A program made the position numbers and the translations under genes. Below are positions 41,610 to 54,710 of a stretch of 64,000 bases of DNA, one piece after another. This DNA is from Labia minor (lineage: Eukaryota; Arthropoda; Insecta; Dermaptera; Spongiphoridae), in the NCBI GenBank assembly GCA_963082975.1, contig OY720350.1, positions 19,996,910 through 20,060,909 on the forward strand. The letters run 5' to 3'. A model generated the notes under the pieces. The model saw only the letters and a program-made list of their open reading frames with translations. It made no database searches and was not told the DNA's origin. Within the stretch, counting starts at the first letter, position 1. Each line of letters starts with the position of its first letter.

Positions 41610-42360
41610 CAGCGCGTGTTTGGCTCTTTGTTGATGACACCACGTCACGTAGTGGCGCGTGATTGGCAGTCAACTTGTTAAAAAATTTAAAAAATTAATT
41701 CCGGTACTTTTAGCGATTCAATCAAGCTGAATATAGCAGTTTTATACAATTTTTAATCATGTGGAAAAACTATCAAACATATATCTTTATTTTTACGGTC
41801 AGTTTAGTGGAAATAAGTTGACTTGTCGCCAGGCACAGAACCGACGGACCGTTTGAAATAAATTAATTTTCAGCTACAGAAACAATTTCATAATAATTTA
41901 AATGTATCTATTAATGTAATAAAAAACAGATATGGATATAACATAAATATTTTTAATTTTATTTTATTTATAATATATAAGGATGCGCTGGCTGTGACGT
42001 CATGAGGGGCTGGGTGACGTCATATGATTTTAAATTAAGAAAAAACGAATGAAGATGATTTTTCCCGAGGATAAAACCAATACATAGTGCATGATTCGTG
42101 GAGATTTGTAAAAAATCTCCTCATGTAAAATTTGATGTGAAAATAACCCTTCCCTTCCTATTGTCGATCTGTAAAAAAATGAAAATGTGGTAGGTAAAAT
42201 AATGGTTCTCTTCTGAATGAGCTACATTTCTCAAAAGTTGATAGAAAACTACGAATTTTGAATAATGCCCATGTACTAAATTACATTATTCTAGCTCAAT
42301 CCGTTAATTCGTAATCTTGTCTACACACCCACACCCGCACACCCTCTGGCGAGATAGTAA
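41610..42360 (+). repeat. R1 family copy, split by an R2 insertion
   Basis: R1 sequence from cagcgcgtgtttggctcttt to acggtcagtttagtgg (41818), then R2 (41822-42178), then R1 resumes at gctacatttctcaaaagttg and ends ctggcgagatagtaaaa. This gives the order of insertion: R2 entered R1. Confidence 0.8.
41822..42178 (+). repeat. R2 family, nested copy
   Basis: Starts gccaggcacagaaccgacgg, has the two tgacgtcat motifs, the gatttttcccgaggataaaa segment and the gtggagatttgtaaaaaatc hairpin, and ends ttcctattgtcgatc. Matches the first half of 11441-12104. Confidence 0.75.
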
Positions 42361-42989
42361 AAAATGTATTTTAACTTGACAGGATCAATTAAAAATATTT
42401 TATAAACGGTTGAAAATCTGTGCAAGAGTAATAAGTCAAAAATAACACTAAATACCAATATTCAAATATTTAAATTTAAAATAAAATACTAATAATATTA
42501 AACTTATAAAAATTATATATATATATTAAACAAATAATCTTATCAAAATAATAAAATAAAAGAAAGAAATTTATAAAATTCAACATAAATGATCTTTAAT
42601 GAAAATTATAATATAAAAATATTTAATTTAATAAATAAAAAATTATTATAAATATTGATATTAAAATTATTTTTTAAAAAAAAGGCTGGCATATTTTATT
42701 TAATAAAAAAATATCACAGAAAGTAGTTTTGTTGGGTAACGTCTTGTTTCGTTTGACGATTTCATGCATTCGGTGTATGTTGGTTTTGAGTGTTTCAGCC
42801 TCTTTCTTTTTTCATGCTGAAATTGATTGGATTTGAAACATACATTTGGTAATATGTTTCATGCATTAAGTGAGTGCAAATTTCAACAGAGAATAGTATT
42901 AACGGCGTTCTCGTTCATTGAGGCAATCTGTGATCTCAGAAGGCTTGAATGACAATGCCTCTTTGGAGAATATGTTGGCATGACATATG

Positions 42990-43274
42990 AACTGGATTTT
43001 TTTCCGAGGCTCCCTTAATACATCCGATTTTTATATAAATTTTTACTTTCTTGAAAAATTAAAAAACTTTTCTTCTCTCCATCGGAAATGTTTCAGAGCA
43101 TCGCAAAATCATCTGACCTTTTTTTTAGAACCATATTGAAAAAAATTTAAAAATAATCGAAAATGTTCAAAAGTTTGTCCACAAAAATCATCTTACCTAT
43201 TTTTAGAACCAAAATTTTCAAGTATTAGAAAATTTTTTCGCGGCTCCCCAGAGGCTCACAGTTTGGGAATCACT
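42990..43274. mobile_element. hAT-like remnant, right end only
   Basis: Repeated gcggctcccc/gaggctccc motifs and a terminus tttgggaatcactg, typical of hAT ends. The left terminus was not found. Confidence 0.4.
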
Positions 43275-45110
43275 GAGTTAGATCATCATAGTCAGTAACT
43301 TCTGATTATGACGTAACTTTTGAAATGATCATAAAGTTTAATAAATAAATCTTGAAACTTAAAACCGTGTGTTTTTAATAACTTACCTTTAACTTTTATT
43401 ATTAATTTTCAGTTCCATTTATAAATTGCAAATTGTTAATAAAACAAAATGCAGGTTAAATTTCCAAATTGATTTTTTTGTTTATAGAAAAACCATTCAA
43501 GAATCCACCGGCTAGTATATAAAAAGTGAAATAAGGAAAGAATAGAAATATTGGATGGAGGTATCACTGGATTGAATGAGATAATTGATGCAGTCAAGAA
43601 CTTTGAGTGGAATAGCGCTAACGATATTATCAATCTTCCTTTTATAATTATAAGAAAATTTAAATTATATGAGGGTTCTACTGTCTTAGTCTAATCACCA
43701 TTGAATGGTGATAATTAAATAATCGAGTAAATAAATCAATAAAAGATTCACTATTGTTCTAAACTTAAATATTTAACAAGTCGGATTCATTTTTCGATTT
43801 ATAAAATTATAATAAACAGTTGTGAATATATAGAATAAAATTTGTCATATAAATTAAATATTAATTATACTTTATACTAAACGACTAGAAGGTTTAGTTT
43901 CAATCTTTTCATTGTTTCTTTTTGTTCTATTAATATATTAGATAATGTAATTCTTATTTCGATCAAGACCTGATTAATATTTTTGTATTTCTATTCTCGT
44001 TTTCATGAATATTTCATAGGCTTTACCCACCTACGATCTCATGTCGATCGGCATCCGTGCTTAGAATTAATAACGGTCCGCCACTGTCACCCTAGAACAA
44101 AAAATCATTGAAATTAATTAAAAAATTAAGAAGAAAAAAATATTTATTGAATTATTGAGCTATGTAAGAGAAAAAACATCAATTTTCAAATCATTTTAAG
44201 ATTCATCAGATTTTGAAAACAATTAAAAATTTCTAATTTCTAAATTTCTATTTAAAATGTGATTATGTATTTGATATACCATTTCAAATCTATTATAAAT
44301 TCATTCTGCGGACATAATTCTTATTCTTACAGTGAAATTTCTTTTTTTTTCTTTAATTCAAATATACATAATGAAAATTTACTTTACAGAAAGTACCTAC
44401 ATTCATATACTATATATAAGATATAAAAGGTGGTCAATGGGGATGTATGAGTCCACGATAAGACTTCCTATAAATTAAAATTAATTTTTTTATCTTTGTT
44501 ATTTTATATCTAATCAATTTGAAGATATAACTTTTTTAAGCATCATTTTATTATTATTACAACCTATTCAATTTAATATAAAAAAAGAATCATTAATAAA
44601 AACACACGGTTTTAAGTTTCAAGATAATTATTGGCAACAAACAGAATTTTAAGGAAGTTTAATTAACAATTGAAAAAAAATTAACTTTAACAACAAACAT
44701 AGAATGGTTTTTTGAGCCTGTAACGCGCGTTCATGAACATGTTTTAAATATTCAGTCAGCTCTGATATAAATTCTATATAAAATACCTGACAAGAATCCT
44801 GAGAACCTTTTCCTGCACAAACCATATTATTGGTAATTCGGGAGGCCCTGTATTTGGACTGACGACACTGTTGTAAACTCAAAATTGGCACCTGGACCTC
44901 TTGAACGATGCCTGGGAGTTGCCCAACCAACGACGGTGCCAGTGCGACCTGCCGGGTCCAGACTAGCTGAGCACAAAAAACAGACCACATCAAATACTCC
45001 ACTCTCCTCAAATCTTCCTACTCCCATCCTTCATTCTTTAATATTAATTAACTATTGATTTTTAGAACTTAATAATTTGGACTAAAACAATATTTATAGA
45101 ATAATCTTAT

Positions 45111-45282
45111 CAGCGCCGGATATAGGGACAAATTAGTCGAGCGACTGCCCGGGCGCCAAATTTTGAGGGGCGCCGATATAAAAATAAAATATTTTTTTAC
45201 ATTCATTATTAAAAATTAATTTGTATGAAAGAGCGCTATATTTTGTTTTGGTCGGGCGCTCAGAACCCTAGAACCGGCCCTG
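45111..45282. mobile_element. hAT-type MITE, 172 bp, in pseudogene intron
   Basis: Ends cagcgccggatataggg and ccctagaaccggccctg are inverted. Flanks aatcttat and gatctaat match at 6 of 8. Inner gggcgcc/gggcgct motifs. Confidence 0.6.
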
Positions 45283-45823
45283 GATCTAATAATAAAAAAA
45301 AAAAAAATTTAATATTATAAACTGAATGATAAAGTATATACAGACCAGATGGTGGGAGACAAACTGGACGTATTTGTTTCGTAAATGTAACTGGTTTTCT
45401 CAGTTTTAGTAGAGCAATATGAGTTGACATCAAAGTTTCTATGACGTATAATTGAAGATACCGCTCTCATAATAGCAGGAGTTTCATTTGTTTGATACTG
45501 ATCATGATCACCAAGAAAAACTCGAATTTTAGAACGCTTTAGTCTGAAAAAATAAAATTAAAATGTCAAAATAATAATAATAATAATAATATTAATATAT
45601 AATTAAAATAATTTAATAATTAATATATAGTATCCGAAAAGTAACTAATAATAGAAAAATTGCAATTTTAAATTTTTTTATAAATAGACAATACACGTTA
45701 CAATATTCTCTAAATATTTAATTTAATTTAAATTGATTCCAATTTTCTTTACTAAATTTAATTAAAAATGTGCAAGTAAAACTTCTGAATGGATAGAGCT
45801 TATTGGAGTAGAGGTGTTATATG

Positions 45824-46035
45824 ATTAGTACAACAGATTCTCTCAAACATTATCTTGATTTTCTTGATGAGAGGCCACTACTTTTTATTTTAAGTAGCTT
45901 CCCAATCTAGATTACGTAGTCTGGGTAGACATCGTTTCCATAGACCCCAGCTAAAAACAAATTCCCTTGCCAGGTCTGGGATTTGAACCCGAGATCATGA
46001 GGCTAGGAATCAAGCATGTTATGAGTCCAATTCAA
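45824..46035 (-). repeat. tRNA-derived SINE (family S2)
   Basis: The minus strand reads gactcataacatgcttgatt and a strong box B cgggttcaaatccca, then a body with gctggggtctatgg. Not the same family as S1. Confidence 0.6.
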
Positions 46036-46632
46036 GTAAAATCAAATAAATTTTAGATTTATTTAACTAATAATACTATATTTTAATTATATTTTGATTT
46101 GTTTATGAAATAATTTTGTTATTTTTTTAGATAAAAATAAATAATTTTTATTATTTTTTAATAAATATAACATTTAATATATTGATTTATTATTTTTATT
46201 AAAAAAAATATATCTGTCCCTTAAGCCTTAATAATAAAATGTTGTCTTTATGGATAAATGACTAACAGAATGAAATGAATAATTATTGAATTGAATAAAT
46301 GTTGATAAATTATTATTGAATATATCACCAAGCAGATAAAGAAGATCTATTCAAGCTTAAGAAATAAAGAAAATATAATTTTCTAATTAATTATACACGT
46401 AAGCATGTTTTTCAATTTCCTCTTTATTATTATTCAAACGATTGTTTATTTGCTTTAGTTTTTCTAGTCTATTGTTCCTTGTTAGATCAATAAATAAATG
46501 ACTATAAATATTATTAAATAATAACCTATATATTAAATATGATTATGTATACTTTATGATTAAATATGTATATTTTTATTTATTAAGTATTGAATTATTA
46601 TTTATTCATATTAAGCTCTCTTGTTTTTTTTT

Positions 46633-47045
46633 AAATCCACAATAATCAATATATGCAAAGAATAATTATTCTCTTTTTTTAAATAATTTCAAAGAACGAT
46701 TATTCATTTATTATTTGGTTAAAATTATATATAATAATAATTTATATATTTATAATATTTTAGAAAGTGCATTGAAAAATTTTAATAAAATTAACTAGGA
46801 TTGATGCATCTTCTGTTAGAATCATGGGTATATTGTGTATTTTTTTAAAATCCACAATAATCAATATATGCAAAGAATAATTATTCTCTTTTTTTAAATA
46901 ATTTCAAAGAACGATTATTCATTTATTATTTGGTTAAAATTATATATAATAATTTATATATTTATATTTTAGAAAGTGCATTGAAAAATTTTAATAAAAT
47001 TAATTAGGATCTTCTGTTTAGAATCATTGGTATATTGTATATAGG
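46633..47045. repeat. Tandem duplication of about 213 bp
   Basis: aaatccacaataatcaatat through aaaattttaataaaattaa, and the following tcttctgtt.agaatcat, occur twice in direct order (46633-46845 and 46848-47045) with small AT indels. Lies in the pseudogene intron. Confidence 0.8.
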
Positions 47046-47774
47046 TATGTTATATTATTGTTTTTAAGTTTGCCCTAAGACATCCATCAGTCCTTGTATA
47101 AATCTCAGATCAAATTGATAATTATATCAAATTCATTTAATTATAATCTCTTTGAATAATTTGTTTTCAATAGATAATACCAAGATTAAATACATATAAA
47201 TAAATATTTCATTTCAAAATTGTTATAATCTTAAAAAGATAACTTATTTCAATATTAATCTATGTAATTATATACCTATATTTCTATATTATTCTATTAA
47301 ATATTTATCTATTTTACTGAATTAAATTGAAATGAATAAAACATAAAAAATTAAAAAGTATCACATAATTATTTTTGAAGTAATATAAATTTCCATCCAA
47401 GACTAATTGCTGCCTTTTCTGTCTCTAGGAATATATATAAAAAAAAATAATAATAAAAAAATTGAGATAAATTATTTGGATTGCCGATGGGGATGAACCT
47501 TCGAACGCAGTGAGCCGCTGTGAGAACGTAATCGCCGTTGAGAAGAGAACTGCCGCAATGGAACTGGCCGTCGAAGACCAATCTAACAATCCATGGATAA
47601 CGATTTACTCCGGTGGGTCGACCCCCAACAATACGAATTTCCTGATTGGCCACGCCTCATTCTGCACATAATTGTAAATAAAATTGAATTTCATAAATAA
47701 TTAAAAAAGAAAAACAAAGTTGAAAATTAATTTATATTCATCTTCCTATTGGAAATTTTTTTGAACTACTATGA

Positions 47775-48130
47775 TCAAAAAGTAAGGAGACTTTGTAAAT
47801 TAATCACATAATATTTATTTATTCATTTAAATTTATTTTGTCTCCTTCAAAAAAATGCCCTCTTACTTGTACGTTTTCTCTTATCTTTGAAATAGTTTTT
47901 ATACTCGAATTTTGGTATTTCCTTTAAAGCGGCCAGCGAACTCTCTTGGATGGCTTCTATGGAATCTTATCGGTGTTTTTTTCACTCAAGGAACAGGAAA
48001 AAATCACAGGATGCCAAATCTGGTGAATATGGGGTTTGTGGAAAGGTATTTGTTGAATTTTTAGCGAAAAATTGCCAAATAATTATTACCGCGTGCGATG
48101 CATAAACCATGAATGATTTTGTCATTCAAA
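47775..48130 (-). mobile_element. Mariner-type transposase fragment
   Basis: The minus strand reads TPYSPDLASCDFFLF, with the last catalytic Asp, then SIEAIQESSLAALKEIPK. The terminal sequence agtaaggagactttgt near 47780 may be the 3' end. The 5' part is missing. Confidence 0.65.
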
Positions 48131-48529
48131 TTATAGTAGACCAAATTATATTTTGTTTTAAATTAAATTAATTAGTATTAAAAAAATCTTATGATTAAGT
48201 TACATATCATTTATAGAAAAAATAACATAAATTTTAATTTACATTTATTGCATATAATGTGTGTACTATAACAAAAGTTATATCTATGATATTGCAAATC
48301 AGATAATCTATTCTATATTAATTAATGTTTTCAATTGACCAAAAAGTCCTGAATTTTAGAATGACTAGACGCACATAATAAAATTTGGAAAATTTCATCG
48401 GTCTTTTATTTAACACTAGGACATAATTATGTAAGTATGCACTCAAAATTTAGAAAGATGAATAGTTTAATGGAGCAGTAGCATAGTGAACATAACTGAC
48501 CGACAGTTCCCACCTCAAATTAATACAGT

Positions 48530-49281
48530 CAGTCCTCGTAGTTAAGGCAGGTTAGGTTCCGAAAATATGTGACGTAAATCGAAACGACTTAACTCGAAGC
48601 ACCATTTTCCATATGTTTCCATACAAAATGAAAGGTTACGTTCCGCAAGAAATTTTAATGACAAATGAAACTGATTTTTAATAATATATTATCTTTATTA
48701 ATTGTAGGTCTATTAATAACTAAACTAAACTTTTGGTTTGAAAAAACTATCAATTTTAGTTTGTTTTGCTTCTTTTTTCTTTGCTTCATACATGTCTCTC
48801 TAACACTGATATGCCGTTTTAATTTGCGAATTAATACTAACACTTCTTTCTAAATTTGGATCATTTTCTTCAAAAATAATTATTGCATGCTGTAAACTTG
48901 AAAAAGCTTCTGATAAGTTTTTCAAAGTAAGCCCCGGTTCTATAGTAGCTACAGACGATAACTGAGACTCCTCTGTGTTTTTGTCAATAAGATCATTATC
49001 AGTAAGTTCTTCTGCATGAGAATCTAACAAATCTTCAATATCGTCAGTAGAGACTTCAATATTGGGTAAGGCATTGGCTAAATCAACTATGTCAGAAGTA
49101 ATATTATCCATATCTTGTCACATGCATAGTACTAATTAAAAGAAAAAACCGTTAAAAAAACGGGTTTCTGTGCCTTGGATGTACTAAACCTTTGACCGTA
49201 CTCGAAACTTATGACTTAAGTTTGAGGAATGGTATCAAAATATTGTTTGACGTAACTCGGAACGACGTAACTCGAGGACTG
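48530..49281 (-). mobile_element. pogo/Tigger-like remnant
   Basis: Inverted ends cagtcctcg(t)agttaagg and cgtaactcgaggactg, with further gacttaac/gacgtaactcg motifs inside. The minus-strand ORF 48800-49111 reads DIEDLLDSHAEELTDNDLID and LSEAFSSLQHAIIIFEENDP, the C-terminal tail of Tigger/Jerky-type transposases. The DNA-binding and catalytic parts are gone. Confidence 0.75.
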
Positions 49282-49289
49282 CCTTTATT

Positions 49290-50205
49290 TTAAATTTTGT
49301 AGATTATTTTATTGGACTTCAAGATATCAATGGCTATTTAAACGCCAATGTAATGGAGAAAAAATATTATTTATTTTGTATATAATATTCACAAATTAAA
49401 AGATAAACTTATAAATGAAGTATTATAAATAAATGCCGCATATTAACTAGCAGAAATTTAAAAAAAAAAAACTTAAACTAAACTTTTCAACTTAATTTTT
49501 GTTAATTAACTATTTAAATTATTTTTATCATTCAATTATCTAATATTTGAATTCCTAATTTAATCTCTTTTTTTAAATAATTAAATTAAAAATAATTGAA
49601 TTGCATTAAACTAAAGAGAATACAAAAATTAATTAATATTTTTTTCCAAGTTTATATCTTGTAACATACAATTTTTAGATTCAAGATAACTCAAAATATG
49701 AAATCTCAAAACAGAACGATCGTTACTTTCATTACTTTAAGCAATACCTACTATATAATATATCTACTTATGTATGAAGATAAAAAGAAGATTATAACCT
49801 AATTCAACTTTCATTTTCTATTTATCGTGGTAGTTCTCACTTTTTCTCTTTACTTTCGAAGAATCATTCTTAGATAATATACATTAATATTTTGCAGATA
49901 AAATGACGTGTTAATCACAAATTTGACAGTAAAACATTATTATGCACTTTCATTTCATTAAGCATATAAAAGTTGTATTTTAATTAAATGACTCGTAATC
50001 TTTATAAATTCCACTTAATTAAAGGAAATATCCAACCGAAACCAGAGGACCCCTTGAAAGTATAATATATAACCACCCGCACAACCGGACACAGGTACAG
50101 TTCTAAAAAAATTATATTTATATAATGTGATATCATATTATTAGCTTTAATTTATTGAATATATTGATTATTTATTTTATATTTATATAGGAATGAATGT
50201 TTATA
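49290..50205. other. AT-rich intron or intergenic stretch, nothing recognised
   Basis: Low complexity. Should contain intron sequence of the protease pseudogene. Confidence 0.4.
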
Positions 50206-51144
50206 GTACCGCAAGTGCAATTTCGTAGACTGGCTGTATCAGAATCCGAGTTGCTACTGGATCCAAAAGTAGGCGTGGGGTACTTGAAGAGCGAGAGGAG
50301 TTCGATCTTGCATCGATACCAACTTGATTTTCGCCCTGAAATAACAAATTAATCAGTAAATTCTTTTTAGTCTGCAAAGAAAGTCATTGGATACATTTAT
50401 TATATATAATATCTGGTTCACCAAGCCGCCGCTCTGTACTTTAAAAATTTTATTCCTTATGAACTATGAATATTTAAGATTAAGATTATTATTTAAAATA
50501 AATAAATGACAAAATATATGAAACAATATCAAACGATTTAAAAGAGCAACATACACCTCTTAAACGTACGTATTAATGCACTGAAAGACAGAAAAGTATG
50601 GCCTGAGGATATAACATAATATATATTTCGTAATTTGGTTACAAAATACTATTAAAATAATTATTTTTAATTGTCTTTTATTTATATATTTTGTAATTAA
50701 GAAAAACCTAACAAAGATGATTTTTCCCCAGGCTGAAAACAATACAGATCGAATTTTCTTTATAAATATTATCTATGGTGTGAATTTCAAAAAAATCCTT
50801 TGAGCGGTTTAATATTTGAAAAAAACAAATATATATACAATTTTTGCTAGTATAATAAGATAAGATATATATGTAAATATGTCTAACTAAATATTATTAT
50901 TATTAATAATGATTAGAGAGAATAGTTTTAACCTAGAAGATAGACCACCTGAAGCACATCTCAAGTGATAATTTCTCCCTCTCATTGAAATGCACTTTCA
51001 ATTAAATCTTATTATAAAAATATGAAATATAATTTTAAAATACAAGTAGTATACCTGGTAAATGAAGAATAAATAGATTCTACACATTAACATTTTATAT
51101 GAATTGAGATTTTATTTAGTTTTTTAAAACATAAATCATAAATA

Positions 51145-52141
51145 TATTAATAAAGATCCTTTAGAAATTCAGAAGGAACTTCAATCACTTTTCGAAAAAA
51201 TCCACTCATTTTATGATACTTGGAAATTCAAAATTAATACAAATAAATGCGAAACCATATTATTTAGATCAACACTCGACAAAGGAAACAAAAGTCTCAA
51301 AAAAAACTGGAAAAAATTCCAAATAAATTTTAATAACGTTGCCATCCCAAATAAATCCCAGGTAAAATACCTAGGATTGCATTTGGACAATTATTTATAT
51401 TTTAATAACCACATACACAATCAATTATCGAAAGCAAAGGCTTCGTTTATGAAACATATAAATCACTATTTTACAATAAATTTCTTAACCCAAAAATAAA
51501 AATTATCTGTTATCAGCTACTCATCCGCCCAATCATTACATATGGATGTAACATTTTCTTTAATATAAATGCTTCATTAATGGAGTCAATTAGGATATTT
51601 GAAAGGAAGTGCATCAGATCATGTCTGGGGAAATACCGCTCAAGCAAATCTGATTATCTCCATTATATTAGTAATAGAGAAATATACGAGGAAGCCAATA
51701 TTAATCGAATAGATAACTTTATTATTGGACTAATTAGGAATCACTACCTCCAAATACCTAATTCAGTCAACAATAGTCTGATATATAGCTCAATATTTCA
51801 AAATAATAAATATTTTGAAAAATCATTAATAACGGGATTCATACCCCCAGAAGCATTTATATACTTAAATGGAAAAGGTTACATTCAGAACAAAAATGCT
51901 GTTCCCTTAATTTACCATATCAACAGGAGAAAAAACGACAAATCAATAATTTATGAACCTTATTTAAATGAAAATGTCAATTATGAAACGTTGAAGTATA
52001 GCATATCAGTACCAAATAGAGATAAAATTGATAGAAACAAAATGTACAGCAAATGCTGGTGGTTGGCGGGTTAGCAAATTGCGTGTCACTTTACTGAAAC
52101 AATGAATTTATTATAAAATAAATTAAATTAAAAAAAAAAAA
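51145..52141 (+). mobile_element. Non-LTR retrotransposon 3' end (Jockey/CR1-like RT tail)
   Basis: Plus-strand reading: FYDTWKFKINTNKCETILFR, then VKYLGLHLDNYLYFNNHI, a one-base frame change near 51455, then IICYQLLIRPIITYGCNIF and a 164-codon open frame (51580-52074) ending CWWLAG. This is the palm/thumb-to-C-terminal part of a LINE reverse transcriptase. A poly(A) run at 52131-52141 marks the 3' end. The catalytic YADD region and 5' part are absent: a 5'-truncated copy. Confidence 0.8.
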
Positions 52142-52144
52142 TTT

Positions 52145-53280
52145 TATTATAATAAGATAAATAAATTTGTATGGATAATATTCCACTCCAAACCCCCTCC
52201 TCTCTATATATAGTCTAGGTTTTTATTTTATATAGCCTTTTCCTAGATAAAGAAAAAATAATAATAATTAATTTACACTTTGAAATTGTAATATTAAATA
52301 TAGTTATTAGCGTAATAATAAAAAAGAAACATTATATAGATAATTACGACCTTGGAGTCACCAATTAGCTGTAAGAAAAAGTCATGTAATCCCTTTTATA
52401 TGTTATGGGAAAAAACATATATTTGTATATTTTTGGCTAATAAACATACTATTTAAACCAGCTGGAGCGCCATCTTATGACTTTGCACCCTCAGTTCGAA
52501 ACTCGCAAAGGCACATTTTTTTCTTTAAGTATTATATATTTTTTTACAAATTTATTAATTTTTATTATTATTATTTTAATATTTTATTAAATTATTTTAT
52601 TTTATTAAATTAATTTTATTAAATTAAATTTTATTATTAAATTGTATTTTATTAAATTAATAATTATGTCAATTAATTTTTTCTGCATAAATAAACATAT
52701 ATAAAAAACTATATGATTAATTGAAATATTGTAAATATTAGAAAAATAAAAATAAAAATATAAATATTAAAAACATCTTTTTTATTGTATACTTTGCGCT
52801 GCTAAATGACAACATGTTTATATCAAATTTTTAAAAATTAATTTCTGAGGTTATTGATTAGATATTATTAAAATTTATAGTCTATGAACAGAAATGAAAA
52901 ATTCTAGTCACTTTTGGATTCTAGAGTTCATGAAACGCGAATATACGCAAAAAAATTTAAATTCTGAGCAATGTGCAGATAAAATTTATATTTATATATA
53001 TTGATATTTACTATATTTTCAATTGATTTTATTGGTCTTTTAAACTTTGAAAACATTCACATTACGGCTATAATTTAATACGATTAATTTTTAAGATTAT
53101 GTGAGTAAATCATTTTAATTAAGAAAATTTGATCTCATAATTGGATTTTCACGTAAGATTTTAATATATATTTTTTAATATTATTTTTATAGTTGTTTAG
53201 TGTTATGCTATTTTCTTTATATTTTATTTTTATTTTGTTTACTTTGTTTTTTTTTAAATAAATTAATAACATTTAAAGTA
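52145..53280. other. AT-rich stretch, no gene seen
   Basis: Low-complexity sequence rich in att/tta arrays. Only lysine/isoleucine-rich noise ORFs. Confidence 0.4.
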
Positions 53281-53282
53281 GC

Positions 53283-53830
53283 ATAAAAAAATTAATCGAA
53301 GCAGGAAAAGTGATGGGGTTTGAAATTAATAGTGATAAGACAAAATAATTAGTATCAGAGAGAATAATATTTACAAAGAATTTAAATCGAGGTTGCAATA
53401 GGAAAATTATTATCAAAGGGGATCAAAATTGAAATATATAAAACAATTATTTTTTCTGTTGTATTATATGGGTGGGAGGCATGGTCTATAACCCTGGGAG
53501 ATGAGAGTAGATTCAGAGTATTTGAGAATAGGATTCTTCCCAGCATTTATGGGCCAAAGAAAGATGAGGACACTGGGGAATGGCGGAGACTGTATAACAA
53601 GGAATTGGATGACCTCTATGCATCTCTAGATATAGGTCATAAAATAGGGAAGGCTGGGATCGGCAGGGCATATGGCTAGAATGGGAGAGGAAAAATATAT
53701 TGGTGGGGAGTTCGATTGGAAAACGTCCGTTTGGAAGACCAATTGTGAACAAGGTGGACAATGTAGGAAGGAACGTGAGAGAGATGGGACAGGGTTGGAG
53801 TTAGATGGTTATAGCTCAGAATAGGGACAC
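53283..53830 (+). repeat. LINE fragment (GHVARM family), longer copy
   Basis: Plus-strand pieces: LIEAGKVMGFEINSDKTK, then YGWEAWS, LGDESRFRVFENRILPSIYG, KKDEDTGEWRRLYNKELDDL. Several frame changes. Same family as 20525-20745. Confidence 0.65.
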
Positions 53831-53899
53831 TCGGGGGGGTACAGGGGGCGGAGCCCCCGTCTAGGTGTGGAGAGCGCCGAAGGCGCTCGGAGCAGCTAG
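53831..53899 (+). mobile_element. Helitron-type 3' terminus
   Basis: Perfect hairpin GAGCGCC-gaa-GGCGCTC (53872-53888) sits 11 nt before the end of CTAG (53896-53899), which is followed by T. A second palindrome ggggcggagcccc lies upstream. This is the canonical Helitron 3' end. The 5' TC end was not identified. Confidence 0.6.
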
Positions 53900-54339
53900 T
53901 ATATATATATATATATAATGTTTTTGTCTGCACATTACTCAGAATTTAAAATTTGTCACATATCTTCACGTTTAATAACCTGTAGAATCCAAAAGTGACT
54001 TTAGAAATTTCATTCTTATTTTCGGGAAATAGTGACGCCAATTCAAAATTTATTTGGTGGATTACTATGAAATTACATCCATTCTTATTTACCTCTATTT
54101 GAATATAGATAACAGTAATTAAGAAATTTAGATGCCTCATGCAACATGGATGAGTAAATACATTAGACTGGATGTGGAGATAATTTATAAGTTTCTTCTA
54201 TTGTTAGAAAAATATCATATCGGATATTCAGAGTTTTGGCAAAGTAAAAATTAAAAGGTATATAAATAAACAATATGAAAATTTGTATTTCTTTAAATTT
54301 TAATACAATGAATGAATCAATTGTAAATCAAATAAATAA

Positions 54340-54500
54340 TTTGACATTGGCGGGTGAGAAAGACAAGCAAGAAAATTAGTTGGTTGTGGGGAGATCAATT
54401 GAGAAACCATCAGTTTGTAGAACAATGGTAAAGGAGAACTTGAAGAAGTTGGGAAAGCATAGGAGTTGGATGGAGGTGGATCAGAATAAAGATTGGTATA
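54340..54500 (+). repeat. Diverged LINE-like fragment
   Basis: Reads like gtgagaaagacaagcaagaa to tggatggaggtggatcagaa, which resembles the end of the GHVARM family at low identity. Confidence 0.35.
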
Positions 54501-54710
54501 TGAGTGTATTTGCTGTGCTAATAATTTATTAATCCTTTGGCGCCACATAATTTCTTCTAATGGAGGAGGATTACTATGGTCTAGAAAAATTAATAAAAGA
54601 ACTTAATAGAAAAACAATTAATTAATTAATTGAAATTAATACTATCAAAGAATGTATATACGTATATATTATCTATAGTTTTATAACGTTAAATGAAAAC
54701 CTACTATAAA

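Larger units (their letters stand above)
44031..50335 (-). pseudogene. Trypsin-like serine protease pseudogene
   Basis: Five exons with GT/AG borders: 50210-50335 (ends LRNCTC), 47499-47661 (RIVGG, TAAHC), 45346-45543, 44787-44966 and 44031-44091 (GDSGGPL). Three lesions are visible. The expected activation-peptide Cys codon is TGA (47657-47659); both sister genes have TGT at this spliced position. In 45346-45543 the frame breaks after HRNFDVNS and resumes at IALLKLRKPV, consistent with loss of 11 bases including the catalytic Asp codon. In 44787-44966 the frame breaks between TGTVVGW and LPGIVQEV, with a net loss of 2 mod 3. The last coding exon was not found. The remaining sequence is very like a conserved insect trypsin-1-type protease, so the loss seems recent. 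Assembly error is less likely, because the lesions are of different kinds. Confidence 0.75.

Noticed and set aside
43436-43633. YTSRWILEWFF on the minus strand, resembling the C-terminal exon of the trypsin pseudogene
   Set aside because: Only a few residues match the family, the IVSWG part is absent, and no acceptor fits the preceding phase.
48800-49111. 103-codon ORF as an independent gene
   Set aside because: It is the C-terminal tail of a Tigger-type transposase between matching transposon ends.
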